A stretch of 64,000 nt of DNA from Pontiellaceae bacterium B12219. Its GTDB lineage: Bacteria; Verrucomicrobiota; Kiritimatiellia; Kiritimatiellales; Pontiellaceae. The notes under the pieces are model-generated. The model had not been told where the DNA came from and made no database searches. It saw only the letters and a list, made by a program, of their open reading frames with translations. The position numbers and the translations under genes were made by a program. Within the stretch, counting starts at the first letter, position 1; each line of letters opens with the position of its first letter. The DNA is taken from NCBI GenBank assembly GCA_029432795.1, contig JARNMJ010000017.1:18880-82879 (forward strand), given 5' to 3'. Positions 44,917 through 53,193 of this stretch are shown here, piece by piece.

Positions 44917-46342
44917 TTACATGCTTTGAAGCGTACAGGTTATACCAAATCACCCCAACAGCCACCAAACCCATGGCAAAAATGCTGGAAAGCAAGCCCA
45001 TCTCCGGAATCAGCACCACCGAAATCAGAATACCGATAATCTGCATCCAGGGATATAACGGACTGCGAAAGCCGGGATCATAGCTTTTAATTCCACTCTC
45101 CCGCATGACAATGACTGTGATGTTAACGAAGGCAAAAACCAGCAGCTGAAAGGTACTGGCCAGTTTGGCAATCCGCTCAATTCCGGCAAATGCCACAATC
45201 GCAAAAATGACCAGAGAGGTGAGTACAATGGCATGCATGGGCGTCTTGAAACGGGAGAACCGGGATAAGCTGTGGGGAATCACGCGATCCCGGCTCATGG
45301 CCAACAGATAGCGACTGGCTGACATAATGCCTGCATTTGCTGTGGTGGCAAAGGCCAGCACCGCTGCGAAACTCACGAGCTTCCGCCCTGAAGAACCCAT
45401 CGTCAGTCCGGCGGCGTCGCTCAGCGGGGTCAGGCTGGCATACAACTGCTCTGCCGGAACAATGCCCACCACCACGGCCACCACAGCGCCGTAAAGCACC
45501 AGAATGGAAATCAACGAAAGAAACATGCCCGCCGGGATGTTGCGCCCCGGATTTTTCACCTCCTCCGCCACACTGGCCACTTTGGTCAGGCCGATATAAC
45601 TGATGAACACCAAAGCGGCAGTCGGCAGGAGCCCCTCCCATCCGTGCAGAACCATCGGCGAATAAAATTCGCGACGGATTTGCGGAGCACTCTTCACCAC
45701 GGTAAAAATGAGGATCAGCAACAGACCGGCCACCATTAACAACTGCAGTCGGGTCGTCTCCTTGGCGCCGACAATATTGAGGCCCATAAAAACAATCCCC
45801 GCCACAATGGCCACCAATTGCATCGGCAACTGGACGTATTCGGAGAGATATGCACCGAACCCCAGCAGTGCAATCGCGGTTTTAAGAATAAGCGCCAACC
45901 ACACCCCGACTCCATCGATCGTGCCGAACATACCACCCAGACTCCGGCTCACAAAAAAGTAGGTTCCGCCCGCCCGCGGCATGGCCGTGGCCATTTCCGC
46001 AGTGGAAAGCATGGAAGGAATCAGCAGCAGACCGGAGAGCAGGTAGGCGAAAATTACAGCCGGCCCGACCTTCGATGCCGCAATACCCGGCAGCACAAAC
46101 AGACCCGAACTGATCATAGCCCCGCTGCAGATTGCATAGACATCCAGCAATCCCAATTGCTTTTTGAGTGATTTTCCCATGCTCATCTCCGTCCAGACGG
46201 ATGGGATGATATAGAAAAACAGAAAACTCCACAACCCTTTGCGATCCGTACAGCGGTGTAAATAAGCCGCTATTTCAGAAGGAGAAGCCTATTGCTGAAA
46301 ATGCGGATAATGGAAAATGAAATAAAACGCTTCCGGCCAGAG

Positions 46343-46380
46343 GACAAATGTCGTATATATATAGCCAGTTGACAGGAGGT
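46343..46380 (+). promoter_or_regulatory. Promoter and likely self-operator of the Xre-RES pair
   Basis: GACA-AA-TGTC (46343-46352) is a perfect short palindrome next to a TATATA box, followed by GGAGGT just before the antitoxin start. Xre-type antitoxins usually bind their own promoter, so the palindrome is a candidate operator. Confidence 0.5.
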
Positions 46381-46384
46381 AAAT

Positions 46385-46843
46385 ATGAAAGAACCTGTAA
46401 TTTATCCGACTGCAGAAGAATATCATGAAATGCTCATGGTTGAAGAACCCGTAGCGATTTTTGGTCGCATTGATAGCCGGGAGCAGGTCATCCGCCGGAT
46501 TAAAAAAGGACTGCCGACGACCAGTTTTGATAAACTCCGGGAAGAGTTCGGCGTTACAGCCGCCGAATTGGCAGCCACACTGAACATAAATATGCGGACT
46601 CTTGCCCGCCGCAAACAGAGCGGTCGGCTGGATGTGGATGAATCCGAACGGGTATACCGACTGGCCCGCCTCTTCCAGATTGCCCTGAATCTCTTTCAGG
46701 ATTCGGAACTGACCCGGCGTTGGTTTGCGGCACCCAAAGATATATTCGGAGGGCTGACACCGCTGAACTATGCCGATACAGAACCCGGAGCACAGGATGT
46801 TGAAAAACAGCTGCGCCGGCTGGAGCACGGTGTATTTTATTGA
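46385..46843 (+). CDS. Xre/MbcA/ParS-type antitoxin
   Basis: 152-aa antitoxin of a RES-Xre type II system. It neutralises the RES toxin encoded 12 bp downstream and probably represses the operon. The N-terminal ~60 residues are variable. A helix-turn-helix follows (FGVTAAELAATLNINMRTLA). Then comes the DUF2384 toxin-binding domain with VDESERVYRLARLFQIALNL, TRRWFAAPKDIFGGLTPL and the closing EKQLRRLEHGVFY, all classic. A strong GGAGGT site is 4-5 nt before the ATG. The gene pair sits between a damaged permease gene and parA, a usual setting for mobile TA modules. Confidence 0.9.
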   Translation: MKEPVIYPTAEEYHEMLMVEEPVAIFGRIDSREQVIRRIKKGLPTTSFDKLREEFGVTAAELAATLNINMRTLARRKQSGRLDVDESERVYRLARLFQIALNLFQDSELTRRWFAAPKDIFGGLTPLNYADTEPGAQDVEKQLRRLEHGVFY

Positions 46844-46855
46844 TCGGGATTATTC

Positions 46856-47326
46856 ATGATTACGGCCTGGCGACTCGTCCATCGAAACTATTTATCCTCC
46901 GCATTCAACGGAGAGGGAGCCCGCCTGGCCGGTGGGCGCTGGAATTCGGAAGGATTTCCCGTGGTCTACACAGCAGGCTCACTTTCGCTGGCGATTCTTG
47001 AGATCATCGTGCATTTGGAGTTTAAAGAAACGCTCAAGCTGTATCAGGCCATTCCGGTTTCGATCCCCAAATCGGCCATGGACATCATCGATCCGGCAAC
47101 TCTGCCCGCAGATTGGAACAAATCCATCCCGCACCCCGCCACACTGCTGACCGGAAACCACTGGATTCGAAACCAGTCGTCGATTGCCCTGCAAGTGCCC
47201 AGTGCAATCGTTCCGATAGAATTCAATATTCTAATCAATCCAGCTCATCCGAAGTTCCAAACGCTGGAAATCGGCAAGCCGATCGACCTGCCGCTGGATC
47301 CGCGGGTGCTGGACAGACTGCGGTAA
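46856..47326 (+). CDS. RES-domain toxin
   Basis: 156-aa toxin of the RES family, related in fold to ADP-ribosyltransferases; characterised members such as MbcT break down NAD+. The three name-giving residues are visible: Arg in ITAWRLVHRNYLSSAF with GGRWNSEG, Glu in LSLAILEIIVHLE, and Ser in QSSIALQVPSAIVP. VVYTAGSLSLA is another family block. Length is normal and no lesion is seen, so the toxin is probably functional. The antitoxin gene precedes it by 12 bp. One palindrome copy lies near the 3' end (FQTLE). Confidence 0.9.
   Translation: MITAWRLVHRNYLSSAFNGEGARLAGGRWNSEGFPVVYTAGSLSLAILEIIVHLEFKETLKLYQAIPVSIPKSAMDIIDPATLPADWNKSIPHPATLLTGNHWIRNQSSIALQVPSAIVPIEFNILINPAHPKFQTLEIGKPIDLPLDPRVLDRLR
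47255..47269. repeat. Palindrome variant TTCCAA-ACG-CTGGAA
   Basis: Inside the RES toxin gene, so the repeat is found even in a probable mobile module. Confidence 0.75.
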
Positions 47327-47337
47327 GAACTCTTTGC

Positions 47338-48165
47338 CTATTCGGGCGAAATTACACTGGAAAGCGTCGGCAGAGCTTCGCTTTCTTTCGCATCCCTTTT
47401 CCGGCGCTTGATGAACTCTTTCGCCAGATTCCGGTAGGCGGCGGAACCCACACAATGGGGATCATACTGAATGATCGGCTGACCGAAACTCGGCGCTTCA
47501 CTTAACCGGACATTGCGCGGAATCAGTGTTTCAAAAACGCGTTCGCCGAAGTGCTTCACCACTTCCTGCACAACCTGCTGCGAAAGGTTCGTGCTGACAT
47601 TGTACATCGTCATCAGAATTCCGCTGATGTGCAGGTTCGGATTTCCGGCCTCAGAAATCTGGTTAACAATATCGACCATCACGCCGAGCCCTTCCAGCGC
47701 AAGGTATTCGCATTGAATCGGAATAATGACTTCATCCGCAATATTCAGCGCATTCATGAACAGAATACCGAGCGATGGCGGGCAGTCCATAATGATGTAT
47801 TCGTAGATTCCGCTTTCAATCACCGGGTCCATCGCCTCTTTAAGACGGTGCAGATAATCATCGCGGCGGGCAATCGCAATTTCCGCTCCGGCGAGATCCA
47901 GCTCGGAGGGAATGATATCCAGGTTTTTAAGGCCCGTTTCCTGAATCAGGCCCATGGCATCTGTTTCCCCGAGCAGCGCCGGAAAAATACTGGAACCACT
48001 GCCCTTCTCCAATCCAAGTCCACTGGTGGCATTGGCCTGCGGATCCAGATCGACCAGCAGGACTTTTTTATTTTTCTCTGCCAGACAGGCGGAAAAATTG
48101 ATGCAGGTTGTGGTTTTACCCACACCGCCCTTTTGGTTGGCCAAAGCAACTACAGTTGTTTTCAT
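47338..48165 (-). CDS. parA: ParA/Soj-family chromosome-partitioning ATPase
   Basis: 275-aa MinD/ParA ATPase that forms DNA-bound gradients in chromosome or cargo segregation. The deviant Walker A is NQKGGVGKTTTCINF near residue 11. Walker A' is KVLLVDLDPQANATSGL, and Walker B is YIIMDCPPSLGILFMNALNI. The size and the lack of an N-terminal HTH fit chromosomal Soj. ATG 48165 was preferred over one eight codons upstream because it starts the canonical MKTTVVALANQKGG. No parB or parS lies next to it in this window, and the operon upstream is rsmE, dnaJ, grpE. The ParB partner may lie elsewhere. Confidence 0.93.
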   Translation of the reverse strand: MKTTVVALANQKGGVGKTTTCINFSACLAEKNKKVLLVDLDPQANATSGLGLEKGSGSSIFPALLGETDAMGLIQETGLKNLDIIPSELDLAGAEIAIARRDDYLHRLKEAMDPVIESGIYEYIIMDCPPSLGILFMNALNIADEVIIPIQCEYLALEGLGVMVDIVNQISEAGNPNLHISGILMTMYNVSTNLSQQVVQEVVKHFGERVFETLIPRNVRLSEAPSFGQPIIQYDPHCVGSAAYRNLAKEFIKRRKRDAKESEALPTLSSVISPE

Positions 48166-48198
48166 AGTGATTCCGTTCCGGTTAAACAATCGAGAGGC

Positions 48199-48912
48199 TT
48201 AAAGTAGCTGATAGGCCAGCACACTTAAACCGAAAATTGCGGCGGTTTCGGTCCTGAGAATCCGATCCCCGAAGGAGACCGGAATTGCGCCGGCCTCAAC
48301 TGCGGCCCGAACTTCCGCCTCCGAAAAGTCGCCTTCCGGACCGATCAACAACGCCACACGTTTTTTTCCAGACATTGGAACTTCGCGGAAAGGCTTCGCT
48401 CCTTCGTAAAGAGAACCGATGAGCACAAGATCGTAATTTCCAAGCATTGGGAAAACGGAATCAAACGTTTCCAGAGGCCGGAGCGCCGGGAGCCAGCGCA
48501 CTTCGCATTGCTGCGCCGCATTGAGCACGATTTTATTCCAGCGCTCCTGTTTTTTCGGATTCGGCTTAAATTCAGTATGCTGAGAAAGGACCGGGCGAAT
48601 CGATGTGGCCCCCAGCTCAACCGCTTTCTGCAACACGAGCTCCCAGCGGTCGGGTTTCGGAACGGCCTGAATCAGATCGATTTCAACGCCCGGCTTCGGC
48701 ACCTTCCAATGGTTGAAAATACGCACTTCAACCGCCGTCTTTGAAACCGTTTCGACGGTTCCTTCGGCCACGCCGCCACGCCCATCGAACAGGGTGATTT
48801 CCTGCCCCGACTGAACGCGCAGCACGCGCGCCAGATGATGCGACTCTTCCGGAGAGAGGACTGCAACCTCCTTCTCCAATTCCGTCGCATCAACTAGTGA
48901 ATTAATCCGCAT
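48199..48912 (-). CDS. rsmE: 16S rRNA m3U1498 methyltransferase
   Basis: 237-aa SPOUT-family enzyme that methylates U1498 of 16S rRNA. The N-terminal PUA-like domain starts MRINSLVDATELEKEVAVLS and contains HHLARVLRVQSGQEITLFDG. The knotted SAM-binding domain has ELGATSIRPVLSQHTEF, NAAQQCEVRWLPALRPLE, RVALLIGPEGDFSEAEV and SFGDRILRTETAAIFGLSVL, all strong signatures. ATG 48912 is chosen because it matches the family N-terminus; an earlier in-frame ATG would add 14 hydrophobic residues. It follows dnaJ with an intervening hairpin, an order conserved in many bacteria. Two palindrome copies lie inside (VPMSG and FPMLG). Confidence 0.93.
   Translation of the reverse strand: MRINSLVDATELEKEVAVLSPEESHHLARVLRVQSGQEITLFDGRGGVAEGTVETVSKTAVEVRIFNHWKVPKPGVEIDLIQAVPKPDRWELVLQKAVELGATSIRPVLSQHTEFKPNPKKQERWNKIVLNAAQQCEVRWLPALRPLETFDSVFPMLGNYDLVLIGSLYEGAKPFREVPMSGKKRVALLIGPEGDFSEAEVRAAVEAGAIPVSFGDRILRTETAAIFGLSVLAYQLL
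48366..48380. repeat. Palindrome variant TTCCAG-ACA-TTGGAA in rsmE
   Basis: Encodes Val-Pro-Met-Ser-Gly on the minus strand. Confidence 0.8.
48438..48453. repeat. 16-bp palindrome variant TTCCAA-GCA-TTGGGAA in rsmE
   Basis: Extra G in one arm; encodes Phe-Pro-Met-Leu-Gly, the same phase as the copy 70 bp away. Confidence 0.65.
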
Positions 48913-48920
48913 TTTGTTCA

Positions 48921-48987
48921 GACAGAAAATTAGAGACAGGAAAATCCATATCACGCCGTGACAGATTCTGTCTCTAATAGTTCTGTC
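48921..48987 (-). repeat. Two-block inverted repeat between dnaJ and rsmE
   Basis: GACAGAA and TTAGAGACAG pair with CTGTCTCTAA and TTCTGTC in nested order: 17 pairs around a 28-nt loop. It starts 7 nt after the dnaJ stop codon and ends 9 nt before the rsmE start, so it forms an intercistronic RNA hairpin. Confidence 0.75.
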
Positions 48988-48993
48988 GGTTCC

Positions 48994-50166
48994 TTAAGCG
49001 TCCGCTTCGAGTTTCTTTTTACGCTCGTAGAAGGCGGCCACCTGTTTTTTCATTTGGGCCGTTTCCGTGAAGTGATTGTCGTGCAATTTATCGCAGAGTT
49101 CCTGCATGGCTTTCTTTTCCTTACCGGAAAGCTTGCTCGGCACTTCAATTTTAACCTGAATGTGCTGGTCGCCTTTGCCGTGCCCGTGGGCGGCATCAAT
49201 CACGCCCTGGCCGCGCAGGCGGAAAATCTTTCCGCTTTCCGTACCGGCCGGAATCTTGAGCTTGGCTCCGCCGTGAATGGTGGGCACTTCAATTTCTCCG
49301 CCGAGCATGGCAATGTGGAACGGCACCGGAATTTCACAATAGATATCCAGGTTGCTGCGCTTAAAGAGCTCGTGATCGCGCACGTGGAAAACAATGAACA
49401 GGTCGCCGGACGGGCCGCCGCGGGCGCCGGCTTCGCCTTTGCCGGGCAAGCGCTGACGCGAGCCGGATTCAACGCCGGCCGGAATGCGCAACTTGATGGT
49501 TTTGCGTTCCTTAATGCTGCCGGCTCCGTGACAGGCCGTACAGGGACTCGAAATGGTTTCGCCTGCTCCGCCGCAACTCGGACAGGTTTGCGAAAACTGA
49601 ATAAATCCGCCGCCGGAGGAAACCTGGCCGCGACCGCCGCACGTTGCGCAGGTCGTTTTAGAGGTTCCCGGTTCTGCGCCGCTTCCGGTACATTTTGCAC
49701 AGGTTTCTGCAACGGGCAGCGTCAGAGTACGATGCGAGCCGAGGGCCGCTTCTTCAAAATCGACATCCAGATCGTAGCGCAGGTCAGAACCACGGGCCGG
49801 ACCGTTGGAACGACGGCGTCCGCCGCCTCCGCCCCCAAACAGGTCGTTAATATTGAACCCGCCGCCGAATACCTGTTCGAAGATATCGCCGGCATCGTGG
49901 AATCCACCACCAAAACCACCACCGAATCCGCCACCCGGCGCAAAGGCCTGATGGCCAAACTGATCGTACTTTGCCTTTTTATTGGGGTCAGACAAAACCT
50001 CATAGGCTTCCGATGCTTCCTTAAAACTTTCCTCAGCGGAAGCATCGCCGGGATTCCGGTCGGGATGGAACTTCATGGCCACCTTGCGGTAGGCCTTCTT
50101 GATCTGATCGTCCGAAGCGTCTTTGTCGACACCCAGAATTTCGTAGTAATCGCGTTTATTCGACAT
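48994..50166 (-). CDS. dnaJ: Chaperone DnaJ
   Basis: Hsp40 co-chaperone that delivers clients to DnaK and stimulates its ATPase, 390 aa. The J domain (residues 1-70) has [20 protein letters not shown] and the essential HPD in [11 protein letters not shown] Gly/Phe-rich linker follows. The zinc centre has four CxxC motifs: [24 protein letters not shown] and CTACHGAG. The C-terminal substrate domains follow ([32 protein letters not shown]). The start overlaps closely with the grpE stop (2-bp gap), so the two are translated together. dnaK is not in the window, and no CIRCE element was found upstream. Confidence 0.97.
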   Translation of the reverse strand: MSNKRDYYEILGVDKDASDDQIKKAYRKVAMKFHPDRNPGDASAEESFKEASEAYEVLSDPNKKAKYDQFGHQAFAPGGGFGGGFGGGFHDAGDIFEQVFGGGFNINDLFGGGGGGRRRSNGPARGSDLRYDLDVDFEEAALGSHRTLTLPVAETCAKCTGSGAEPGTSKTTCATCGGRGQVSSGGGFIQFSQTCPSCGGAGETISSPCTACHGAGSIKERKTIKLRIPAGVESGSRQRLPGKGEAGARGGPSGDLFIVFHVRDHELFKRSNLDIYCEIPVPFHIAMLGGEIEVPTIHGGAKLKIPAGTESGKIFRLRGQGVIDAAHGHGKGDQHIQVKIEVPSKLSGKEKKAMQELCDKLHDNHFTETAQMKKQVAAFYERKKKLEADA

Positions 50167-50168
50167 AA

Positions 50169-50762
50169 TTATTCGGCCCCTTCAGCAGCCGCGTCCGCCG
50201 GTCCGGAAGAGACGACCACCTGCGCGGGGCGCAGGAGTTTATCGCCGAACATGTAACCGCGTCGAATCTGATTCGAGCAGATTCCCTCGGGGTATTCTTC
50301 CGAAGGCATATGTGTGAGTGCTTCATGTTTATGGGGATCGAATTCCTGACCGACCGCTTCGATCGGCTCCAGTTTAAACTTGTTCAAGACGTTCTGGAAC
50401 TGCTCGTAAACCATTTTGAATCCGTCCACAACGGCGGAATCGGCATCGTGCTGTTCAGCAGTCTGCAGGCCCATTTCATAGTGATCGAGCACCGGTAGAA
50501 TTTCGAGCAGCAGATCCTCGTTCGCGCGTTGATAAAGTTCCACCCGTTCGCGCTGGGTCCGGTTGCGGAAGTTGGCAAAGTCGGCCTGCAGACGAACAAA
50601 CTGATCCCGCAGCGATTCGTCTTCCTCTTCCTCAACGACCGGTACCATTTCTTCATCTTCGATGATCTCCGTGTCGGGAAGATCATCCGCTTCAACGGTT
50701 TCCTCAGAAACCGCTTCTTCTGCTTTCAGTTCTTCTTCTTTCGTTTTGTCTTTTTTGCCCAT
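50169..50762 (-). CDS. grpE: Nucleotide exchange factor GrpE
   Basis: 197-aa co-chaperone that releases ADP from DnaK. A long acidic, disordered N-terminus (rich in Glu) leads into the dimerising helix and then [20 protein letters not shown], the family's key stretch. [17 protein letters not shown] and the beta-domain signature [20 protein letters not shown] with QVVVSSG complete it. ATG 50762 was taken instead of an ATG 17 codons upstream because AAGGA lies 8 nt before it. A palindrome copy lies 20 bp upstream of the start. It leads a grpE-dnaJ-rsmE transcript. Confidence 0.96.
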   Translation of the reverse strand: MGKKDKTKEEELKAEEAVSEETVEADDLPDTEIIEDEEMVPVVEEEEDESLRDQFVRLQADFANFRNRTQRERVELYQRANEDLLLEILPVLDHYEMGLQTAEQHDADSAVVDGFKMVYEQFQNVLNKFKLEPIEAVGQEFDPHKHEALTHMPSEEYPEGICSNQIRRGYMFGDKLLRPAQVVVSSGPADAAAEGAE

Positions 50763-50781
50763 AGTCAAAATCCTTTTGTGT

Positions 50782-50796
50782 TTCCAGAGCTTGGAA
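50782..50796. repeat. Palindrome variant TTCCAG-AGC-TTGGAA
   Basis: In the grpE leader, just 5' of its ribosome site. Confidence 0.8.
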
Positions 50797-50833
50797 AAAT
50801 ACGCTAAACGCACGAGGTGTCAAGTAGAGCAGA

Positions 50834-50859
50834 CCGGGAATATCTGTCGATATTCCCCG
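50834..50859 (-). terminator. Hairpin terminator after the porin gene
   Basis: GGGAATATC-TGTC-GATATTCCC is a perfect 9-bp stem with four-base loop. It ends the minus-strand porin unit and separates it from grpE. The T run is better on the plus strand, so efficiency on the minus strand is uncertain. Confidence 0.7.
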
Positions 50860-50922
50860 TTTTATTGAGAAAAAACAACCCGCTTTCGGCAAATCAGTTC
50901 TGATCCGTCCAAGGCCTCTTTA

Positions 50923-52281
50923 TCAGTATTCAACCTGAAAGCGACACTGAATGTAATAAAGCGCACTATTGCCTGACGGATTACGGACGTGTGCGGCAGC
51001 AACATCGAGCATTATTCGGTTGCTCTCCGTCATATAACAGTTCAGTCCTGAACTGATAATTCCCATCTGTCCGCCCCGAATCACTTTACTGGTTAAATCA
51101 ATGTATGAAATGCGGGAAGCCCATTCCAAGGCGCCCCATGAGCGCTCTTTGAAGGAAAATTTACGGTTTGGCGTGACACCTGAAAAGTAACCGCCACTGC
51201 GGTTATAGTTTCGCGACTCCCCGGTCAGCATCAGGCTGCCGGTAAAATATCCGCCCCAGAACTCCACCGACGGTCCATTCAATTCGCCGACATGTGAATA
51301 AAAGAACTCGCTTTGCAACAACAGCGGCCCCGTTTGGCTTGCCGCCTCCAACGCGCTGATCATTGAATTGCTAACCGGTATGATTCCGGTATCCACTAAA
51401 TAGGGTGCCTGATAACTTTCCGGCCGTGCCCGATACTGCACATTGTCCCCGGCGGTATGGACATAACTGAAACTGGCACCAAGATGTATTAAGCGCGCTG
51501 CTTCATTTGTTCCGGACCCCAGAAGCGGCAAATGCGTTACACGCCCGACAAAACGATAGGCATCATTAACCGAAGCTGCATTTTCTGTGGTGACCACATC
51601 CGAAAAGAGTCCGCCATAGAGTGTGGAACGCTGATTTGAAACCGGTCCGCCCAGCTGTATGCCCAGTTTATCTCCCGGCGCAAAAGCACTGACCGGAGCG
51701 GCAGTTTCCATTAACGGAGTCGAAGAACTGCTTTGCAGGGATGACATTGACATGGGAGCCGTAAAGACCCCCATTTTCACACTTTCGATCCAGGGAACAT
51801 CATGAAACCAAAGATAGCCGTCGTTGAAAAAAAACGATCCGTCTGCAACTCCGAATTCCAACCCGTACGTCATGGGCGAGAGAAAGAATCCGCGCCCGTA
51901 GGTATTCACCCGCAGTTTTCGGATATAAATTTTTGATTCTGCGTCCGGCAGATTACCCTGTTCCCGATATAGCGCGCCATCCAGAAAAAGTTTTGCGCCG
52001 AGGCGTCCTGTCAGACGACGTTTTTCAGAAAAAATACTGTTAGCAACCTTTCCTTTATAGAGCCCGTTTTCCACCAGCTCATAATAAAAGCCGTCTTTCT
52101 CGTAGAGATTGATGTGAAACGGAATCTGATTGGAGGGAGTAAAGACCGACTCCCAACTGGCGGAATCATCCGCCTTCGCAGCCGCAACCACATTCGTGTC
52201 TTCCTCCGCACCAAAGGCAGCCAAGCCGCAGAGCAGCAGAACTGCTCCGATCCATCCTCTATTTTTTTTACTTCGTTCCAC
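50923..52281 (-). CDS. Porin of the phosphate-selective OprP/OprO type
   Basis: 452-aa outer-membrane porin. The signal peptide (RGWIGAVLLLCGLAAFGA) is followed by ~40 residues of linker and then a 16-strand-like barrel. YIRKLRVNTYGRGFFLSPMT and YLWFHDVPWIESVKMGVFTA match the start of the porin O/P family barrel, and the C-terminus CRFQVEY ends in an aromatic. FYSHVGELNGPSVEFWGGYF is another typical strand pair. Substrate selectivity cannot be judged because the Lys ladder of OprP is not evident. It is the last gene of a 12-kb same-strand run of envelope genes, and a terminator follows. Confidence 0.85.
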   Translation of the reverse strand: MERSKKNRGWIGAVLLLCGLAAFGAEEDTNVVAAAKADDSASWESVFTPSNQIPFHINLYEKDGFYYELVENGLYKGKVANSIFSEKRRLTGRLGAKLFLDGALYREQGNLPDAESKIYIRKLRVNTYGRGFFLSPMTYGLEFGVADGSFFFNDGYLWFHDVPWIESVKMGVFTAPMSMSSLQSSSSTPLMETAAPVSAFAPGDKLGIQLGGPVSNQRSTLYGGLFSDVVTTENAASVNDAYRFVGRVTHLPLLGSGTNEAARLIHLGASFSYVHTAGDNVQYRARPESYQAPYLVDTGIIPVSNSMISALEAASQTGPLLLQSEFFYSHVGELNGPSVEFWGGYFTGSLMLTGESRNYNRSGGYFSGVTPNRKFSFKERSWGALEWASRISYIDLTSKVIRGGQMGIISSGLNCYMTESNRIMLDVAAAHVRNPSGNSALYYIQCRFQVEY

Positions 52282-52434
52282 AATCTATCCACTTATGTTT
52301 CGGCTTTACACGCTTTATTCAGCAGCCGGTATTCGTTGTTGTTACAGCAATTCTGCTTCGTGTGCACGCGAAGCAGAATGAGAGAAAGCCCCCTGCTGCA
52401 AAAAAAAAAATCGGAACCCAGAATGCGCCCGGAT

Positions 52435-52449
52435 TTCCAAAGGTTGGAA
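52435..52449. repeat. 15-bp palindrome TTCCAA-AGG-TTGGAA
   Basis: Perfect copy in the gap between the porin and the small barrel gene; an A11 run (52400-52410) lies beside it. Confidence 0.9.
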
Positions 52450-52461
52450 AAATAAACGCGA

Positions 52462-53118
52462 TTACAGATTGGCAGTATAGGTCAAGAAGCCTGCAATACC
52501 TGAGACATTCGAACCACTGTCCACGACATCAAAATCGATATTGCTCCAGTTCCAGCGAACACCCGCTCCAAGATAACCTCCGTTATGCACCTCAAACTCC
52601 AATCCGGTTCGCGCATACGCGCCAAACCCATAGGCCGTTTCCGACTGGGACGTCCCGGGACTTCCATCTGAATACTGCTCATCCGAATCATAAAACGAGA
52701 GCATCACCAGCGGTCCTGCCGCCGCATAAGCCCAGACCTTATTTCCCAGCATCAGGTTGGCAAACCCGCCACCGGAAAAATCGATCAGCCACAACGAGGA
52801 GGAAGAGGTAACATAGATACTGCTCGCACCCGTATAGGTGGTCACATCATCAAACTTGAATCCCAACAGGAAGGTACACTCCAAACCAAACGACAAGCCC
52901 TCATTTTCAGGCTTCGTGCTCCATGCTCCACCCAACTGAGGCAGCGAGGCCATATCCGTTGTGTTCGACCCGCCCGGCCCCGTGAATTCCAATCCATCGT
53001 ACCGTACGCCCCCCAAAAGGGCCTGAATCGTGAAATTACTTTCCTCTTCTTCATATTGGCCGTTTGCCACTGCGGAAATCAGCAGCCCAAGCATCATCGC
53101 ACACATTGTTTTCTTCAT
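52462..53118 (-). CDS. Outer-membrane beta-barrel protein, 218 aa
   Basis: Small exported barrel of the OmpW/OmpA-like size class. The signal peptide is MKKTMCAMMLGLLISAVANG. Alternating strands are clear (FTIQALLGGVRYDGLEFTGP, GLSFGLECTFLLGFKFDDV, AYGFGAYARTGLEFEVHNGG, GYLGAGVRWNWSNIDFDVVD). The end GIAGFLTYTANL lacks the usual terminal Phe. No characterised family is recognised. It lies 75 bp downstream of a lipoprotein gene on the same strand and probably shares its transcript. Confidence 0.7.
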   Translation of the reverse strand: MKKTMCAMMLGLLISAVANGQYEEEESNFTIQALLGGVRYDGLEFTGPGGSNTTDMASLPQLGGAWSTKPENEGLSFGLECTFLLGFKFDDVTTYTGASSIYVTSSSSLWLIDFSGGGFANLMLGNKVWAYAAAGPLVMLSFYDSDEQYSDGSPGTSQSETAYGFGAYARTGLEFEVHNGGYLGAGVRWNWSNIDFDVVDSGSNVSGIAGFLTYTANL

Positions 53119-53193
53119 TTTTTATTCTCCTTTTTATCCATCCCAATACCTGGCAGTTCGCGCCTCGCTTCATTACCGCCCCGGAACGGGCAG

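Larger units (their letters stand above)
44353..46180 (-). pseudogene. APC-family permease with C-terminal EIIA-like domain, frameshifted
   Basis: Amino-acid/cation permease (~12 helices) opening LLDVYAICSGAMISSGLFVLPG, with PRAGGTYFFVSRSLGG and later FISYIGLTKVASVAEEVKNP. A cytoplasmic tail carries a PTS EIIA type 2-like domain with the phosphorylatable His in AGVALPHLLLNGG. After that point (near 44575) the frame is lost; the rest of the domain continues in another frame as ARSGQGLEFPMAEQKIHAVF to AWIGASDISNLLELLF. About eight to ten residues seem missing, so a deletion of some 25 bp is likely. As sequenced the permease would still be made with a wrong tail. ATG 46180 has GGAG 6 nt before it. 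The substrate is unknown. Confidence 0.75.

Noticed and set aside
48958..50256. 432-aa open frame on the plus strand
   Set aside because: Antisense to dnaJ; its Gly/Ala-rich sequence mirrors the dnaJ zinc and Gly-rich regions.
50763..50922. CIRCE heat-shock operator before grpE
   Set aside because: No TTAGCACTC/GAGTGCTAA pair is present; only a hairpin terminator and a palindrome copy were found.
52400..52410. A11 run as a contingency repeat
   Set aside because: It lies between genes and away from a promoter spacer that I can define, so no switching role can be supported.
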